Translations under genes and position numbers: made by a program
Assembly (NCBI RefSeq): GCF_021390435.2
Contig: NZ_JAJVCN010000002.1
Span: 620,001-684,000 of the forward strand
DNA length: 64,000 bases
Source of the DNA: Kibdelosporangium philippinense
GTDB taxonomy: Bacteria; Actinomycetota; Actinomycetes; Mycobacteriales; Pseudonocardiaceae
Direction of reading: 5' to 3'
Part shown: positions 24,123 through 31,845 of the stretch, piece by piece
How the letters are laid out: the number at the start of each line of letters is the position of its first letter
Position numbering within the stretch: the first letter of the stretch is position 1
Notes under the pieces: generated by a model
Database searches by the model: none
What the model was told of the DNA's origin: nothing
What the model saw: the letters and a program-made list of their open reading frames with translations, nothing else

Positions 24123-25478
24123 CTACTCGTCATTCTCGCCCGTCTCATTTCCTGTCTCAGTTGTACCCCACAGCAACCCGCCGACCTGGTCGGCGATGCT
24201 GCGCCGAAGAGCGTCCGTCACGTGCATGTACCGCTTGGCCATGGCGCTGTGGGACCAGCCCATCACGTCCATCGCGGCGCGCTCCGAGACGCCCAGCAGC
24301 AGAAGCACGGTGGCCGCCGTGTGGCGCGCGTCGTGAAGCCGGGCCGTGCGCACCCCGGCGGCTGACAGCAGTTCGAGCCATTCGGCGTGATCCTGCCGGG
24401 GATCGATCGGCCGTCCGTTTGGCTGGGCGAACATCCAACCGCCGTCGTGCCATTCGTTCGCCGCGTGCTCGCGTTCGGTATCTTGCGCGGCGCGGTGCTC
24501 TTCCAGCAGCGTGTAGAGCTGAGTCGGCAGGCCGATAACTCGCCGCCCAGACTTCGACTTCACGTCGGCTTCCACCAGGCCGCCCCCGTGTCGTTTCGGA
24601 CACCAGCGGGCATGGCTAGTGCAGTCCGGCGGACAGGGCGGCGGACAGGCGCGGGTGTGCCGCTTACAGGATTTCTTGCACGGCTTCACCTTGTGGTATT
24701 TCGCGCCGCATTCGTGCGGATCGGAGCAGCCGTGTTCCCATGTTCGACGCTGCAATTGACGGGTGATTGTGAGCGTCTTGGTCCGCTTATCCAAACGTGA
24801 CCATTTCAGCCCGATGGTTTCGCCTTGGCGCGTGCCGAGTGCCAGAGCGAGTACGAATCGCACGCCGTTTCGGCGCGTAAGCGCCATCTTGATAAGCCGC
24901 TGGATTTCCTCAATGTCGAACGGTTCGATTTCCTCTTCCTCGACTCGGGGCGCTTTGGCCAGGGCGACCGGATTGCGGTTGATATGGCCCCGGCGCACTG
25001 CCTCACCGAAGGCTGTCCGTGCCGTCCGGTGTACCTGGTGAGCTGTGGCTGGCTTGAGCTTCCGGCCTTCGAGAATCCGCGCGTACAGCTTTTCGAAGTG
25101 TTCCGGCTCGATCGTGTCCAACCGGTGGCTGCCCACGCCTGGAATCAGGTGTCGGTGAACCGCTGTGCTGTAGGCCCGGTACGCCTTGTACTTCACGGAC
25201 GGCCGGGCGATGTTCTCCAGCCAATGCAGCAGCCACTGTTCGACCTTCTGTGTCCGGCCGGGCTTTCGGGCCGTGCCACTGTCGCGTTCCTGTTCGAGCT
25301 TGCGAACGGCCTTGATGACTTCGGCTTCGGTCGCGCGCTGGACGTGTCGCCGGTCGGGCTTGCCGTCGTCCCGGACGCCCATCGTGACGCGGCCGTGCCA
25401 CTTGCCGTCCTTGCCGAGATAGATGGAGGAGGCGCCGTTTGGCGCGCGTGTGCCCTCGGGGCGTTTCTTGCGTCCCAT
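24123..25478 (-). CDS. int: tyrosine site-specific integrase
   Basis: This 451-residue recombinase has an N-terminal AP2-like arm-binding region (IYLGKDGKWHGRVTMG), a core-binding SAM-like domain (~60-170) and a catalytic domain. The visible catalytic residues are Arg in LALGTRQGETIGLKW, HDARH with TAATVLLLLG (HxxR), a later HS in WSHS, and Tyr in AKRYMHV. Within the catalytic domain (~250-300) there is an insert with about 11 cysteines and several histidines (PCKKSCKRHTRACPPPC), likely a zinc-binding module. It acts on the 44-bp tRNA-Phe site. The gene lies 33 bases from the tRNA, as expected for this class. Confidence 0.95.
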   Translation of the reverse strand: MGRKKRPEGTRAPNGASSIYLGKDGKWHGRVTMGVRDDGKPDRRHVQRATEAEVIKAVRKLEQERDSGTARKPGRTQKVEQWLLHWLENIARPSVKYKAYRAYSTAVHRHLIPGVGSHRLDTIEPEHFEKLYARILEGRKLKPATAHQVHRTARTAFGEAVRRGHINRNPVALAKAPRVEEEEIEPFDIEEIQRLIKMALTRRNGVRFVLALALGTRQGETIGLKWSRLDKRTKTLTITRQLQRRTWEHGCSDPHECGAKYHKVKPCKKSCKRHTRACPPPCPPDCTSHARWCPKRHGGGLVEADVKSKSGRRVIGLPTQLYTLLEEHRAAQDTEREHAANEWHDGGWMFAQPNGRPIDPRQDHAEWLELLSAAGVRTARLHDARHTAATVLLLLGVSERAAMDVMGWSHSAMAKRYMHVTDALRRSIADQVGGLLWGTTETGNETGENDE

Positions 25479-25681
25479 GCTGATGATCTCCGATTGGGTT
25501 AGCTCCCGGGTTAGATCCGGGTGACGGGGTTAGGTTTCTAACTCGCCGGGTTAGCCCGTCTGTTGGGCCGTTGACCTGGGAGAAGTTAGGGAGTTAGGTG
25601 GGTTAGGTCGGTCGCCAATGGGGCAGGAAAACGGCCCTGAGAGCAGGCGTGCGACAGGACGCCCCGACCTAACCCAGGTGG

Positions 25682-25903
25682 TCACGCGGCTGCCCGCTGT
25701 TCGGACGCTTTGCGGGCGGTGTAGGCGGCCAGTGCCGCGAGGGGCACGCGCCGGAGCGTGCCGATCTTCACTGACTCGATCTCGCCCGACTTCAGCAGGG
25801 CGTACATCGTGGTCCGGCTGATGCTGAGTTGCCGGGCGGCGGCTGGAACGTCCAGCAGAAGCCGGGTGGCGCCGTTGGCCGGGCCGGTGTCGGTGCGGTT
25901 CAT
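25682..25903 (-). CDS. xis: excisionase-like HTH protein
   Basis: This 73-residue protein with a MerR/excisionase-type winged helix (RLLLDVPAAARQLSISRTTMY, then SGEIESVKIGTLRRVPLAAL) binds DNA and should direct excision with the integrase. ATG 25903 is preferred to 25924. It lies 203 bases upstream of int on the same strand. The gap carries short T/A-richer repeats of GGTTAG that could be arm sites. Confidence 0.85.
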   Translation of the reverse strand: MNRTDTGPANGATRLLLDVPAAARQLSISRTTMYALLKSGEIESVKIGTLRRVPLAALAAYTARKASEQRAAA

Positions 25904-25977
25904 CTGACTGTCTCCGTGTGTCACGTCCCCTTGCGGGGCTGGAAAAGGGCAGGGGTATCCGTGGTGGTGTTGGCTCT

Positions 25978-26024
25978 CCCCCTCCGGCTACAGCCACAAC
26001 CGGGAGGGCTGTAGCCGGAGGGGG
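25978..26024. terminator. hairpin with perfect 18-bp arms
   Basis: The left arm 25978-25995 and right arm 26007-26024 (CCCCCTCCGGCTACAGCC and its complement) are perfectly paired across 11 bases. It lies upstream of xis. It may block read-through from the repeat region or be an excision/replication structure. Confidence 0.55.
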
Positions 26025-26401
26025 CGGCGGGTCTAGGCCCTAGTGCCCTGGTCATCCGGGGTGCAGGGCTCTAGAGGCGCCTCTAGGTCTAGAGGGCAGA
26101 GGGTCTAGACCTAGACCCCCGTTGTCCCGCAGCTGCGGGGATGAGATGCCCCCTCCCGGCGCGGGGGCATCTCGTCTGCCTGGCTGCGTGCCGGGTGGCT
26201 GGTCGGCGACCCCCGGACGGGGTAGCGCCTGGTCGGTGGCGGTAGCGCGGGCGGTGAGCGTGGATGGCCTCCTGGGCGCGTGTCGGCCGGGGTGCGAGTG
26301 GAGGCGCTACCCGCTACCTGCGGATATACGGCCTGCTCAGGGCCGGTAGCCGGGGTAGCGGCACGGGTAGCGCAGCCGCTACCGGTAGCGCGCCAGCCGC
26401 T

Positions 26402-26610
26402 ACCGGCCACTGGCCGACCGGCGTTCGTCCGGGTGGCTAGGGCGCGTGGCATCGTGACGAACTTGACGAACTTACGAACTTTGTCGTTGACCTGCGGTTT
26501 TGCCGGGACCAAAGTTCGTCGGTGACGAACTTTGGTCCGTGAGCCACCTCCGTCATGTCGTTGACCTGCGGTTGTGTCGGGAGAGCAAAGTTCGTCACCG
26601 ACGAACTTTG
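26402..26610. repeat. decamer-bearing block A (inverted copy of block B)
   Basis: About 200 bases here are repeated in inverted orientation at roughly 33244-33445. Both carry ACGAACTTTG decamers, the spacer TGACCTGCGGTTTTG and the edge CGGCCAGTGGCCGG. The array continues outside the inverted repeat to 26765, with three 25-bp palindromes centred at 26522, 26598 and 26708. Confidence 0.75.
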
Positions 26611-26763
26611 GGGTGTGGATCGGGTTGAGCATCGGTCTGTCTCCTGTGTGGCTGACGAACTACGAACTTTGCTCTGACCTGCGGTTTTGTGGCGGCAAAG
26701 TTCGTAGGTAACGAACTTTGGTCCGGGTGTTCGCCCTGGTCGCGGGCAAAGTTCGTAAGTTCG

Positions 26764-28137
26764 TCAGGTCAGCCCGGCGGCGGTGTAGACCTCGGTTGAC
26801 CTGCCGCCGCCGGGTCGGGGGCGTTCGTCGCGTGTGATCCGCCCGGCTGTGACGAGTTCGTCCAGCAACGCGTCCGGGTCGATCCCGTTTCGCTTGGCGT
26901 TGCCCCGGAAATGCCCGGCTGTGATGTCCTTTTTGGTCCGTCCCTCTGGCCCGGCGTCCGCGATGTAGGCGAACAGGCTGCGCAGTGCCGCGTTCGGGCG
27001 GATCACGGCCGTAGCGGACGCAATGGCGTAGCGAACCAGCGCGGCGGCGGCCGTGAGGTGATCCGGGCCGATCTGGTCCGTGCGGTCTAGCGCGGCGTAG
27101 ATGGCCGCGATGCGCAGGCATTGCGGCGCCGCCCGGGAGATGAATTCGGTGATCTGGCTATCTTCCTCCTCGGGGTGGTCGGCGAATTCGAGGTAGATAT
27201 GGCGCCATTGCGCGGTTCCGGCGTGGCTCAACCCGACCGGGCCGAACCGGGCGCCGTGTCGTAGCCGGTCGGCCAGGGATGCGCCGAGATCTACCAACAG
27301 GGCAGGGTCGGCAACCGTTGGGGTGTAAAGGAGTTTGGACTGTGCGACCGCGATTGGAAGGAACCGGTTGTAGGTGCCCCCGGCCATGTCGGACGCGGAT
27401 ACCTTGGCCTTGAACTCCTTGGGCGTGATGTGCGCCAGGATGCCGACGTGCGCCCGCCGGGCGACCCGGGCGTCCACGTTCAACGTGGACAGGTTCCCGC
27501 CCTCCCACGCGGCACGCAGCGTCGCGGAGAGCGTGTTGCCCTCCCGCTTCATCCGGGCCATCACCGACGCCCATTCCGGCTCGTACGCGAGCAGTCGGCA
27601 GTCCCCGTCCGGCAACAACCGCGCCCGGCCCGACTTCCCGCTGTCCGGATCGGTGGCGAACACGGCCGCCAAACCCTCCCCGCTGGACAATCCCGATTGG
27701 ACGTTTGACGCTACGAATTCGTTGTCCGCGTGGGTAAGCAGTTCGATCGCCGCGTTATGCGCGGTGCCCTTCTTGCCACGTGCGGTCTGGCCGATCAGGA
27801 TCGGCCAGACCAGCAACGGGTGGCGTTCGTAGCCGATTTGCAGGTGTGGCCCTGGCCCGAGGTGCACCCCGGCGGCGGCCAGTAGCGAGACCATGACGCC
27901 GATCGGGTCCGCTTCGGTGCCCGGGTCCAGCTGGGCGGCCAGCCGTCCGAGGTAGCAGTCGAACACCGCCGGGTCCGCCGGGGGCAGCCACAACCGGGCA
28001 CGGGCTACCAGGTCGTCTGCCCGGGTCGCCAGGACATCCGCGTCCGCAGGCTCCGGTACCCGGACCGGGTACAGCCGCCGGGTACCGGTCGGGCCGGAAC
28101 CGAGCAGGTTCGGCGGGGTGGTGTTGGCGTGAGTCAC
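26764..28137 (-). CDS. DUF3987-like replication-type protein
   Basis: This 457-residue protein has the outline of DUF3987 (YfjI-type) proteins, which are found with primase-like genes on phages and integrative elements. A P-loop-like GQTARGKKGTAHNA occurs at ~113-126, followed by SSGEGLAAV, LLAYEPEWASVMARMKREGN and ILAHITPKEF. The C-terminus (KKDITAGHFRGN and RITRDERPRPGGG) is a winged-helix-like tail. It is probably the replication ATPase/helicase of the element. It lies next to the decamer array, which supports an origin role for that array. No separate prim-pol or RepSA gene is present. Confidence 0.65.
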   Translation of the reverse strand: MTHANTTPPNLLGSGPTGTRRLYPVRVPEPADADVLATRADDLVARARLWLPPADPAVFDCYLGRLAAQLDPGTEADPIGVMVSLLAAAGVHLGPGPHLQIGYERHPLLVWPILIGQTARGKKGTAHNAAIELLTHADNEFVASNVQSGLSSGEGLAAVFATDPDSGKSGRARLLPDGDCRLLAYEPEWASVMARMKREGNTLSATLRAAWEGGNLSTLNVDARVARRAHVGILAHITPKEFKAKVSASDMAGGTYNRFLPIAVAQSKLLYTPTVADPALLVDLGASLADRLRHGARFGPVGLSHAGTAQWRHIYLEFADHPEEEDSQITEFISRAAPQCLRIAAIYAALDRTDQIGPDHLTAAAALVRYAIASATAVIRPNAALRSLFAYIADAGPEGRTKKDITAGHFRGNAKRNGIDPDALLDELVTAGRITRDERPRPGGGRSTEVYTAAGLT

Positions 28138-28164
28138 GGCGTGCCTCTTCCCTTGCCAGTGGTG

Positions 28165-28452
28165 TCAGTTGGTGAGCGCGGCCAGCACGCGCGGCGCGTG
28201 CCGCTGTGCGGCGGCCAGGTGCGCCCTCGCCACGGGCGGCAGGTTGCCGACGGCGCAGGCGGCAGTGAGCAGGGCGACCAGTTCGGGCACCCGGCACCTG
28301 GGGTCGGCGACGGTGGCGGTCACGAACGCCGCCAGCCGGGCGGGTCCGACACGGTCCCAGTCAGCAGGCGTGAACGGGCTGACGTACAGCACCGTGACCA
28401 CGGTCGCCAGGTCCAGACTCGGCCCGGCGGGCGGGTTGATGAGGGTGTTCAT
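28165..28452 (-). CDS. small hypothetical protein of the element
   Basis: This 95-residue helical protein starts at ATG 28452. The segment VVTVLYVSPFTPADWDRVGP is shared with the neighbour at 28693-29007 (LVAALYASPYTPADFAQL), so the two are paralogues. It lies 27 bases upstream of the DUF3987-like gene in the same operon. No function is recognised. Confidence 0.6.
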   Translation of the reverse strand: MNTLINPPAGPSLDLATVVTVLYVSPFTPADWDRVGPARLAAFVTATVADPRCRVPELVALLTAACAVGNLPPVARAHLAAAQRHAPRVLAALTN

Positions 28453-28692
28453 GGCAGGCACAGCAGACCCTTTCGACGGGTTCGACAGGTGGGTTCGTGG
28501 GTGCCGAATCGGCACTACAAGCGGGGTGTAGACCCGGGTTCACGGGAACGCTGGGAACGGCCCGGGAACAGCGGAAACCCAGGTTCGTGAACGGGGCGTG
28601 GTGTGAGATGGGAGACCGGCCCGGCGGGCACGTTCATAAACGCCCGGGAGCGTCGGCGGGTCGGAACCGCCGGGCCGGTTGCTGAGCGGGGT

Positions 28693-29007
28693 TCAGGAAC
28701 CCGGTTGGTCCTGCACGCCCGTGCGGTTCGCCCGGTCCGCGGCGGCAATGACGGTGGCCGCCGTGGTGATGCAGGCGTCCACGCGGCTTGTGTCGGCCGT
28801 GTCGGTGGTGTGCAGGGTGGCGCGTTCGGTGGCCAATGCCGGGCAGTCCCGGTACACCGTGACCAACAGGACCGTCAGGTCAGCGGCCACGCTGGGCAGG
28901 TCCGTGCCGCACCGGTCGCGCAGCTGCGCGAAGTCGGCAGGCGTGTACGGGCTGGCGTACAGCGCGGCCACCAACGGCGCCAACTCGAAGCGACGCAACG
29001 CCATCAC
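28693..29007 (-). CDS. small hypothetical protein of the element (paralogue)
   Basis: This 104-residue protein starts at GTG 29007 (or ATG 29004), overlapping the stop of the upstream gene by 4 bases. It carries the LYASPYTPADFAQLRDRCG motif shared with the 28452 gene and a C-terminal alanine-rich helix. It was probably produced by duplication within the element. Function unknown. Confidence 0.6.
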   Translation of the reverse strand: MMALRRFELAPLVAALYASPYTPADFAQLRDRCGTDLPSVAADLTVLLVTVYRDCPALATERATLHTTDTADTSRVDACITTAATVIAAADRANRTGVQDQPGS

Positions 29008-29438
29008 GCCACCTCCGCCACTGCGCTACGGGCGGCCAGTTCGAGCCGCGCCGCCAGCAACCGGCACTGCCGCCGCCGGGCCGGAGTCGGCCACAGCCGC
29101 GCGGCTGCGCGTCGCTCGGTCGCACGGGCTGCGTGCTGGTCCAGCCACGCGGCATGTTCGATCTCGGCACTGCCGGTCCGGTCGTAAGCGGCCAAGACGG
29201 CGGCGGCGATGTCGTCCACGTCCATCTGGTCGTCCAGCGGCACCGGGGACAGGTTCAGTGCCATGGCCGCCTGGGCCGGGCTGACCACCGTGAGAATGGT
29301 CCACTGGGCCAGGTCCCCGGCCTGGATCGCCTGCGCGGCCTGGTCCATCTCGGCGCGATCGGCCGGCCGGAACACCTTCACCGTGCCGGGCTGGCAGGCC
29401 GGTGCGTAGCCGATTCGGGTGGTAAGGGTGCTGGTCAT
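29004..29438 (-). CDS. hypothetical protein of the element
   Basis: This 144-residue protein starts at ATG 29438, one base after the next gene upstream ends (29440). It has a short N-terminal strand region (GTVKVFRPADRAEMDQAAQ) and a long Arg/Ala-rich helical C-terminus (ARRRQCRLLAARLELAARS) that may be a coiled coil or nucleic-acid-binding helix. No family is recognised. Confidence 0.55.
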   Translation of the reverse strand: MTSTLTTRIGYAPACQPGTVKVFRPADRAEMDQAAQAIQAGDLAQWTILTVVSPAQAAMALNLSPVPLDDQMDVDDIAAAVLAAYDRTGSAEIEHAAWLDQHAARATERRAAARLWPTPARRRQCRLLAARLELAARSAVAEVA

Positions 29439-29439
29439 C

Positions 29440-29913
29440 TCAGGCCACCTCCGCCCCGGCCAGGGCGTCCGGTCCGGCGCCGACCACGATGTCCCGTCCG
29501 TCCGGGATCTGCCAGAGCAGCCGGTGATGGACCAGGTTGAACAACAGGTCGTAGCGCTTGCCGGTCGGCAACAGCCGCCGGTACTCCGGGTCCTTGGTGT
29601 AGTCGGTGCCGTTGGCCACGTTGTTCAGCGCGATCTGCCGGGCACGGGCGTCCAGGTTCTCGACCTGGGCCGGTCCGCCACCCAACCGAACACCCGCGAC
29701 GCACGCCCAGGCGATCTCGGCAAGGGTCATCTGCCGGTGCAGGTCCACGCCGGACAGGTGCAGTGCCATCTTCAACGCGGACGCGCCCAGCGTGACCCGG
29801 GTGCCGTCAGCGGCACGGAACGTCACCCACGTGGAGCCCCGGCCCGGGTAGCGACGTTCGCAGTCCACGCGGTAGCTGATCTCGGCCGGTGCGGTTGCGG
29901 TGTATGTAGTCAT
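29440..29913 (-). CDS. hypothetical protein of the element
   Basis: This 157-residue protein starts at ATG 29913, 1 base after the stop of the HTH gene. The N-terminal part looks like a small beta domain (RGSTWVTFRAADGTRVTLG). The rest is helical, with NVANGTDYTKDPEYRRLLP. It is part of the tightly packed minus-strand operon (30190 down to 24123). Function unknown. Confidence 0.55.
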   Translation of the reverse strand: MTTYTATAPAEISYRVDCERRYPGRGSTWVTFRAADGTRVTLGASALKMALHLSGVDLHRQMTLAEIAWACVAGVRLGGGPAQVENLDARARQIALNNVANGTDYTKDPEYRRLLPTGKRYDLLFNLVHHRLLWQIPDGRDIVVGAGPDALAGAEVA

Positions 29914-29914
29914 C

Positions 29915-30190
29915 TCAGGCCACCCCCGCCGCGGTGTTGTTCACGTTGTCGGTGTCGTCGGCTGCGGGCGACTGGCCGCTGACCACATACGCCTGGTAGG
30001 CGGCCTCACCGCATTCGTTCAGGTAGACGTTGACCGACCGGCCCGGGATACGCAGCGTGCCCTTGCCGGTGCCGATCTTGTACGCGTCCATCGCGCCGGA
30101 CTCGATCGCCCGGTAAATCGTGGCCGGGGAAACGTCCAGGGCTTCAGCCACTGCCTTGACCCGGTACACCCGGTTATCCTCGAACTGCAT
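29915..30190 (-). CDS. HTH (excisionase-like) DNA-binding protein
   Basis: This 91-residue protein has a MerR/excisionase-type helix-turn-helix (VYRVKAVAEALDVSPATIYR, then ESGAMDAYKIGTGKGTLRIP) and an acidic tail. It is first in the minus-strand operon and divergent from the GntR gene at 30375, so it probably regulates the operon. Its fold is like the xis product but longer, so it may be an early-gene activator rather than the excisionase. Confidence 0.75.
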   Translation of the reverse strand: MQFEDNRVYRVKAVAEALDVSPATIYRAIESGAMDAYKIGTGKGTLRIPGRSVNVYLNECGEAAYQAYVVSGQSPAADDTDNVNNTAAGVA

Positions 30191-30315
30191 CGTTCACCGC
30201 TCCAAGGTTTCGATGTGCGCCCCGGCTGGTGCTGGAACACCGGTCGGGGCTTTCTGCTGTCTGTGTGAGATCTGCGATCTCGGCGACATGAGCAACGCTA
30301 GCCGAGAGAGACAAG

Positions 30316-30357
30316 AGAGTCAGCAGACTTGTCTGAGCGAGTTTCTTGACTGACTCT
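30316..30357. promoter_or_regulatory. nested palindromes in the divergent promoter region
   Basis: AGAGTCAG (30316-30323) pairs with CTGACTCT (30350-30357). CAGACTTGTCTG (30324-30335) is a second palindrome. They lie just upstream of the GntR gene, whose ATG 30375 follows TAGGCT by 7 bases. They are a likely operator for GntR autoregulation. Confidence 0.5.
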
Positions 30358-30374
30358 GCCGTAGGCTGGCGTTC

Positions 30375-30755
30375 ATGCCGAAACTGGACCCGAGTAGCAC
30401 GATCCCGCCGTACGTGCAGGTCACCGACGGGCTTCGCCGGGAGATTGCAAACGGTGTGTACGCACCTGGCGACAAGCTCCCTACCTATGACGCCGCCGCA
30501 GGGGAGTGGGGCGTGGCCGTAGGCACGATCAAGCGCGCTTACAGTGCCCTGCAACAGGAAGGGCTGATCTCGACACGTCACGGCACTGGTTCGTTCGTCC
30601 ATCCCGACCTGGACCCGGACCAGATTGACGCCACGGCAGACCAGCTCGTCACGGTCCGGGCGACGGACCTCAAGGAAGCGTTGCGACTGCTGACCGAGAT
30701 CAGCGATCGGCTTGCTGCGCTTGAGAAGCGTCTCCCAATCGTCTCGGAGGGTTGA
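30375..30755 (+). CDS. GntR-family regulator (short)
   Basis: This 126-residue regulator has the GntR winged helix (YVQVTDGLRREIANGVYAPG, then GTIKRAYSALQQEGLISTRH and GTGSFV) and only a short C-terminal helix. There is no large effector domain, as in the YtrA-like and AICE-type short GntR group. It probably represses either the divergent operon or the downstream aminotransferase operon; the palindromes upstream support self-control. Confidence 0.85.
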   Translation: MPKLDPSSTIPPYVQVTDGLRREIANGVYAPGDKLPTYDAAAGEWGVAVGTIKRAYSALQQEGLISTRHGTGSFVHPDLDPDQIDATADQLVTVRATDLKEALRLLTEISDRLAALEKRLPIVSEG

Positions 30756-30884
30756 CTCACCAGGGGAGTGACCACTTTGGACGGCAGATTCGCCGCTGTG
30801 GCTTCCCAAGTTCCCGGTGTTGCTCATGTATCTAGATTGCGGCTTATCGCCGCCGGTGAGAACTGCCCTTTGCGTCCCTCGCCG

Positions 30885-30949
30885 CTGAACTTTCCCTGAA
30901 CCAAGGCCCTGAACTTGTGCTGAACAACACCACTGAACTTTCACTGAAC
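30885..30949. repeat. six CTGAAC direct repeats, 11/13-bp phased
   Basis: CTGAAC starts at 30885, 30896, 30909, 30920, 30933 and 30944, giving spacings of 11, 13, 11, 13 and 11. One inverted copy (GTTCAG) follows at 30965-30970. The array lies 51-116 bases before the aminotransferase start, so it is a probable multi-site operator or iteron set. Confidence 0.7.
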
Positions 30950-31000
30950 TTAGGGCCTGCCAAGGTTCAGCGAATCCCTAATGAGTGCGAAGCTGGGGGC

Positions 31001-31786
31001 ATGGAACTTAACGGCGAGCCTGCCACGCTTGAGCAGATCAAGGCCCTAGCGCTGACCAACTTCGGGCATTTCACGTCGATGCTTGTGGAGGGGAAACGTG
31101 TCCGGGGTTTGTCCCTCCACATGGAACGGTTGGCCCGAGACTCTCGGCAGATTTTCAACGCAGAGCTGGACGTCGACCAGGTGCGGCACTACATCCGGCA
31201 AGCCCTTGTCGACGACGGCACTCAACCGGTCGTTGTGCGAGTAACCGTCTACGACCCGGCGCTTGACCTGGGCACGATCGGCACCGACGCCGCACCAAAG
31301 GTTCTCGTCACCACGCGGTCCGCCCCGCCGCAGGGGGAACCCAAACCATGGCGCCTACAGGCCGTCTCCTACCGCCGGGAAATTCCGGCGGTAAAGCACA
31401 TCGGGTTGTTTGGCGCGCTCAGGCTCCGCCGGGTTGCCCAGCGAGACGGCTTCGACGACGTGCTGTTCCTGAACCCGGACGGGACAATCAGCGAGGTCGC
31501 TACCTCGAACATCGGGTTTGTCCGAGATGGACAGATCGTATGGCCCCGGGCGGAGTACCTTGCTGGCATCACGATGACGCTGCTTCACCAGGCACTGGAT
31601 GAGCAGGTGGTTACCGAGCCACTGACTCCCGCCGACCTGGGCGATATGGACGCGGCGTTCGCGACGAACGCGGCGACGGGAGTCAGGTCGGTCATCGCCG
31701 TGGACGGACACCAGTGGCCCAGTGATCACAAGGTGGTGCGCGAGTTGCGCGAGCTGTACGCGGACATTCCTGCCGAACTCCTGTGA
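31001..31786 (+). CDS. class IV aminotransferase family protein (element cargo)
   Basis: This 261-residue PLP fold-type IV protein starts at ATG 31001 with GGGGG before it. Motifs include SLHMERLARDSRQIF, AVKHIGLFGALRLRRVAQRD (the lysine region) and SEVATSNIGFV (cofactor-phosphate loop). It is clearly related to the chromosomal copy at 10390-11166 over its whole length. Its stop overlaps the frame of the next gene, and the pair is likely translationally coupled. It could deaminate or transaminate a small amine or amino acid; the substrate is unknown. A metabolic enzyme of this kind has no role in element maintenance, so it is cargo. Confidence 0.78.
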   Translation: MELNGEPATLEQIKALALTNFGHFTSMLVEGKRVRGLSLHMERLARDSRQIFNAELDVDQVRHYIRQALVDDGTQPVVVRVTVYDPALDLGTIGTDAAPKVLVTTRSAPPQGEPKPWRLQAVSYRREIPAVKHIGLFGALRLRRVAQRDGFDDVLFLNPDGTISEVATSNIGFVRDGQIVWPRAEYLAGITMTLLHQALDEQVVTEPLTPADLGDMDAAFATNAATGVRSVIAVDGHQWPSDHKVVRELRELYADIPAELL

Positions 31787-31845
31787 CGGCCGTCAAGATC
31801 CAGCTACGCTCGCCCTCAGGAAGATCACAAGGGGAGAGCAGCGAC

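Larger units (their letters stand above)
25925..26763. other. repeat-rich control region of the element
   Basis: There is no gene in these 840 bases. From left to right it holds an 18-bp-arm hairpin (25978-26024), seven CTAG tetramers (26033-26114), a GAGATGCCCCC hairpin (26143-26173), ten GGTAGC/GCTACC hexamers (26215-26405), and a dense array of ACGAACTTTG decamers (26458-26765). It sits between the replication-type gene and xis, so it is a good candidate for the replication origin and excision control. Confidence 0.65.

Noticed and set aside
23585..24148. Frames overlapping the tRNA-Glu/Asp/Phe cluster
   Set aside because: They are translations of the tRNA genes, as shown by complete cloverleafs.
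26449..26765. CRISPR array
   Set aside because: Repeats are 10-25 bp, in both orientations and unevenly spaced, without unique spacers of uniform length or cas genes. They fit iterons or operators.
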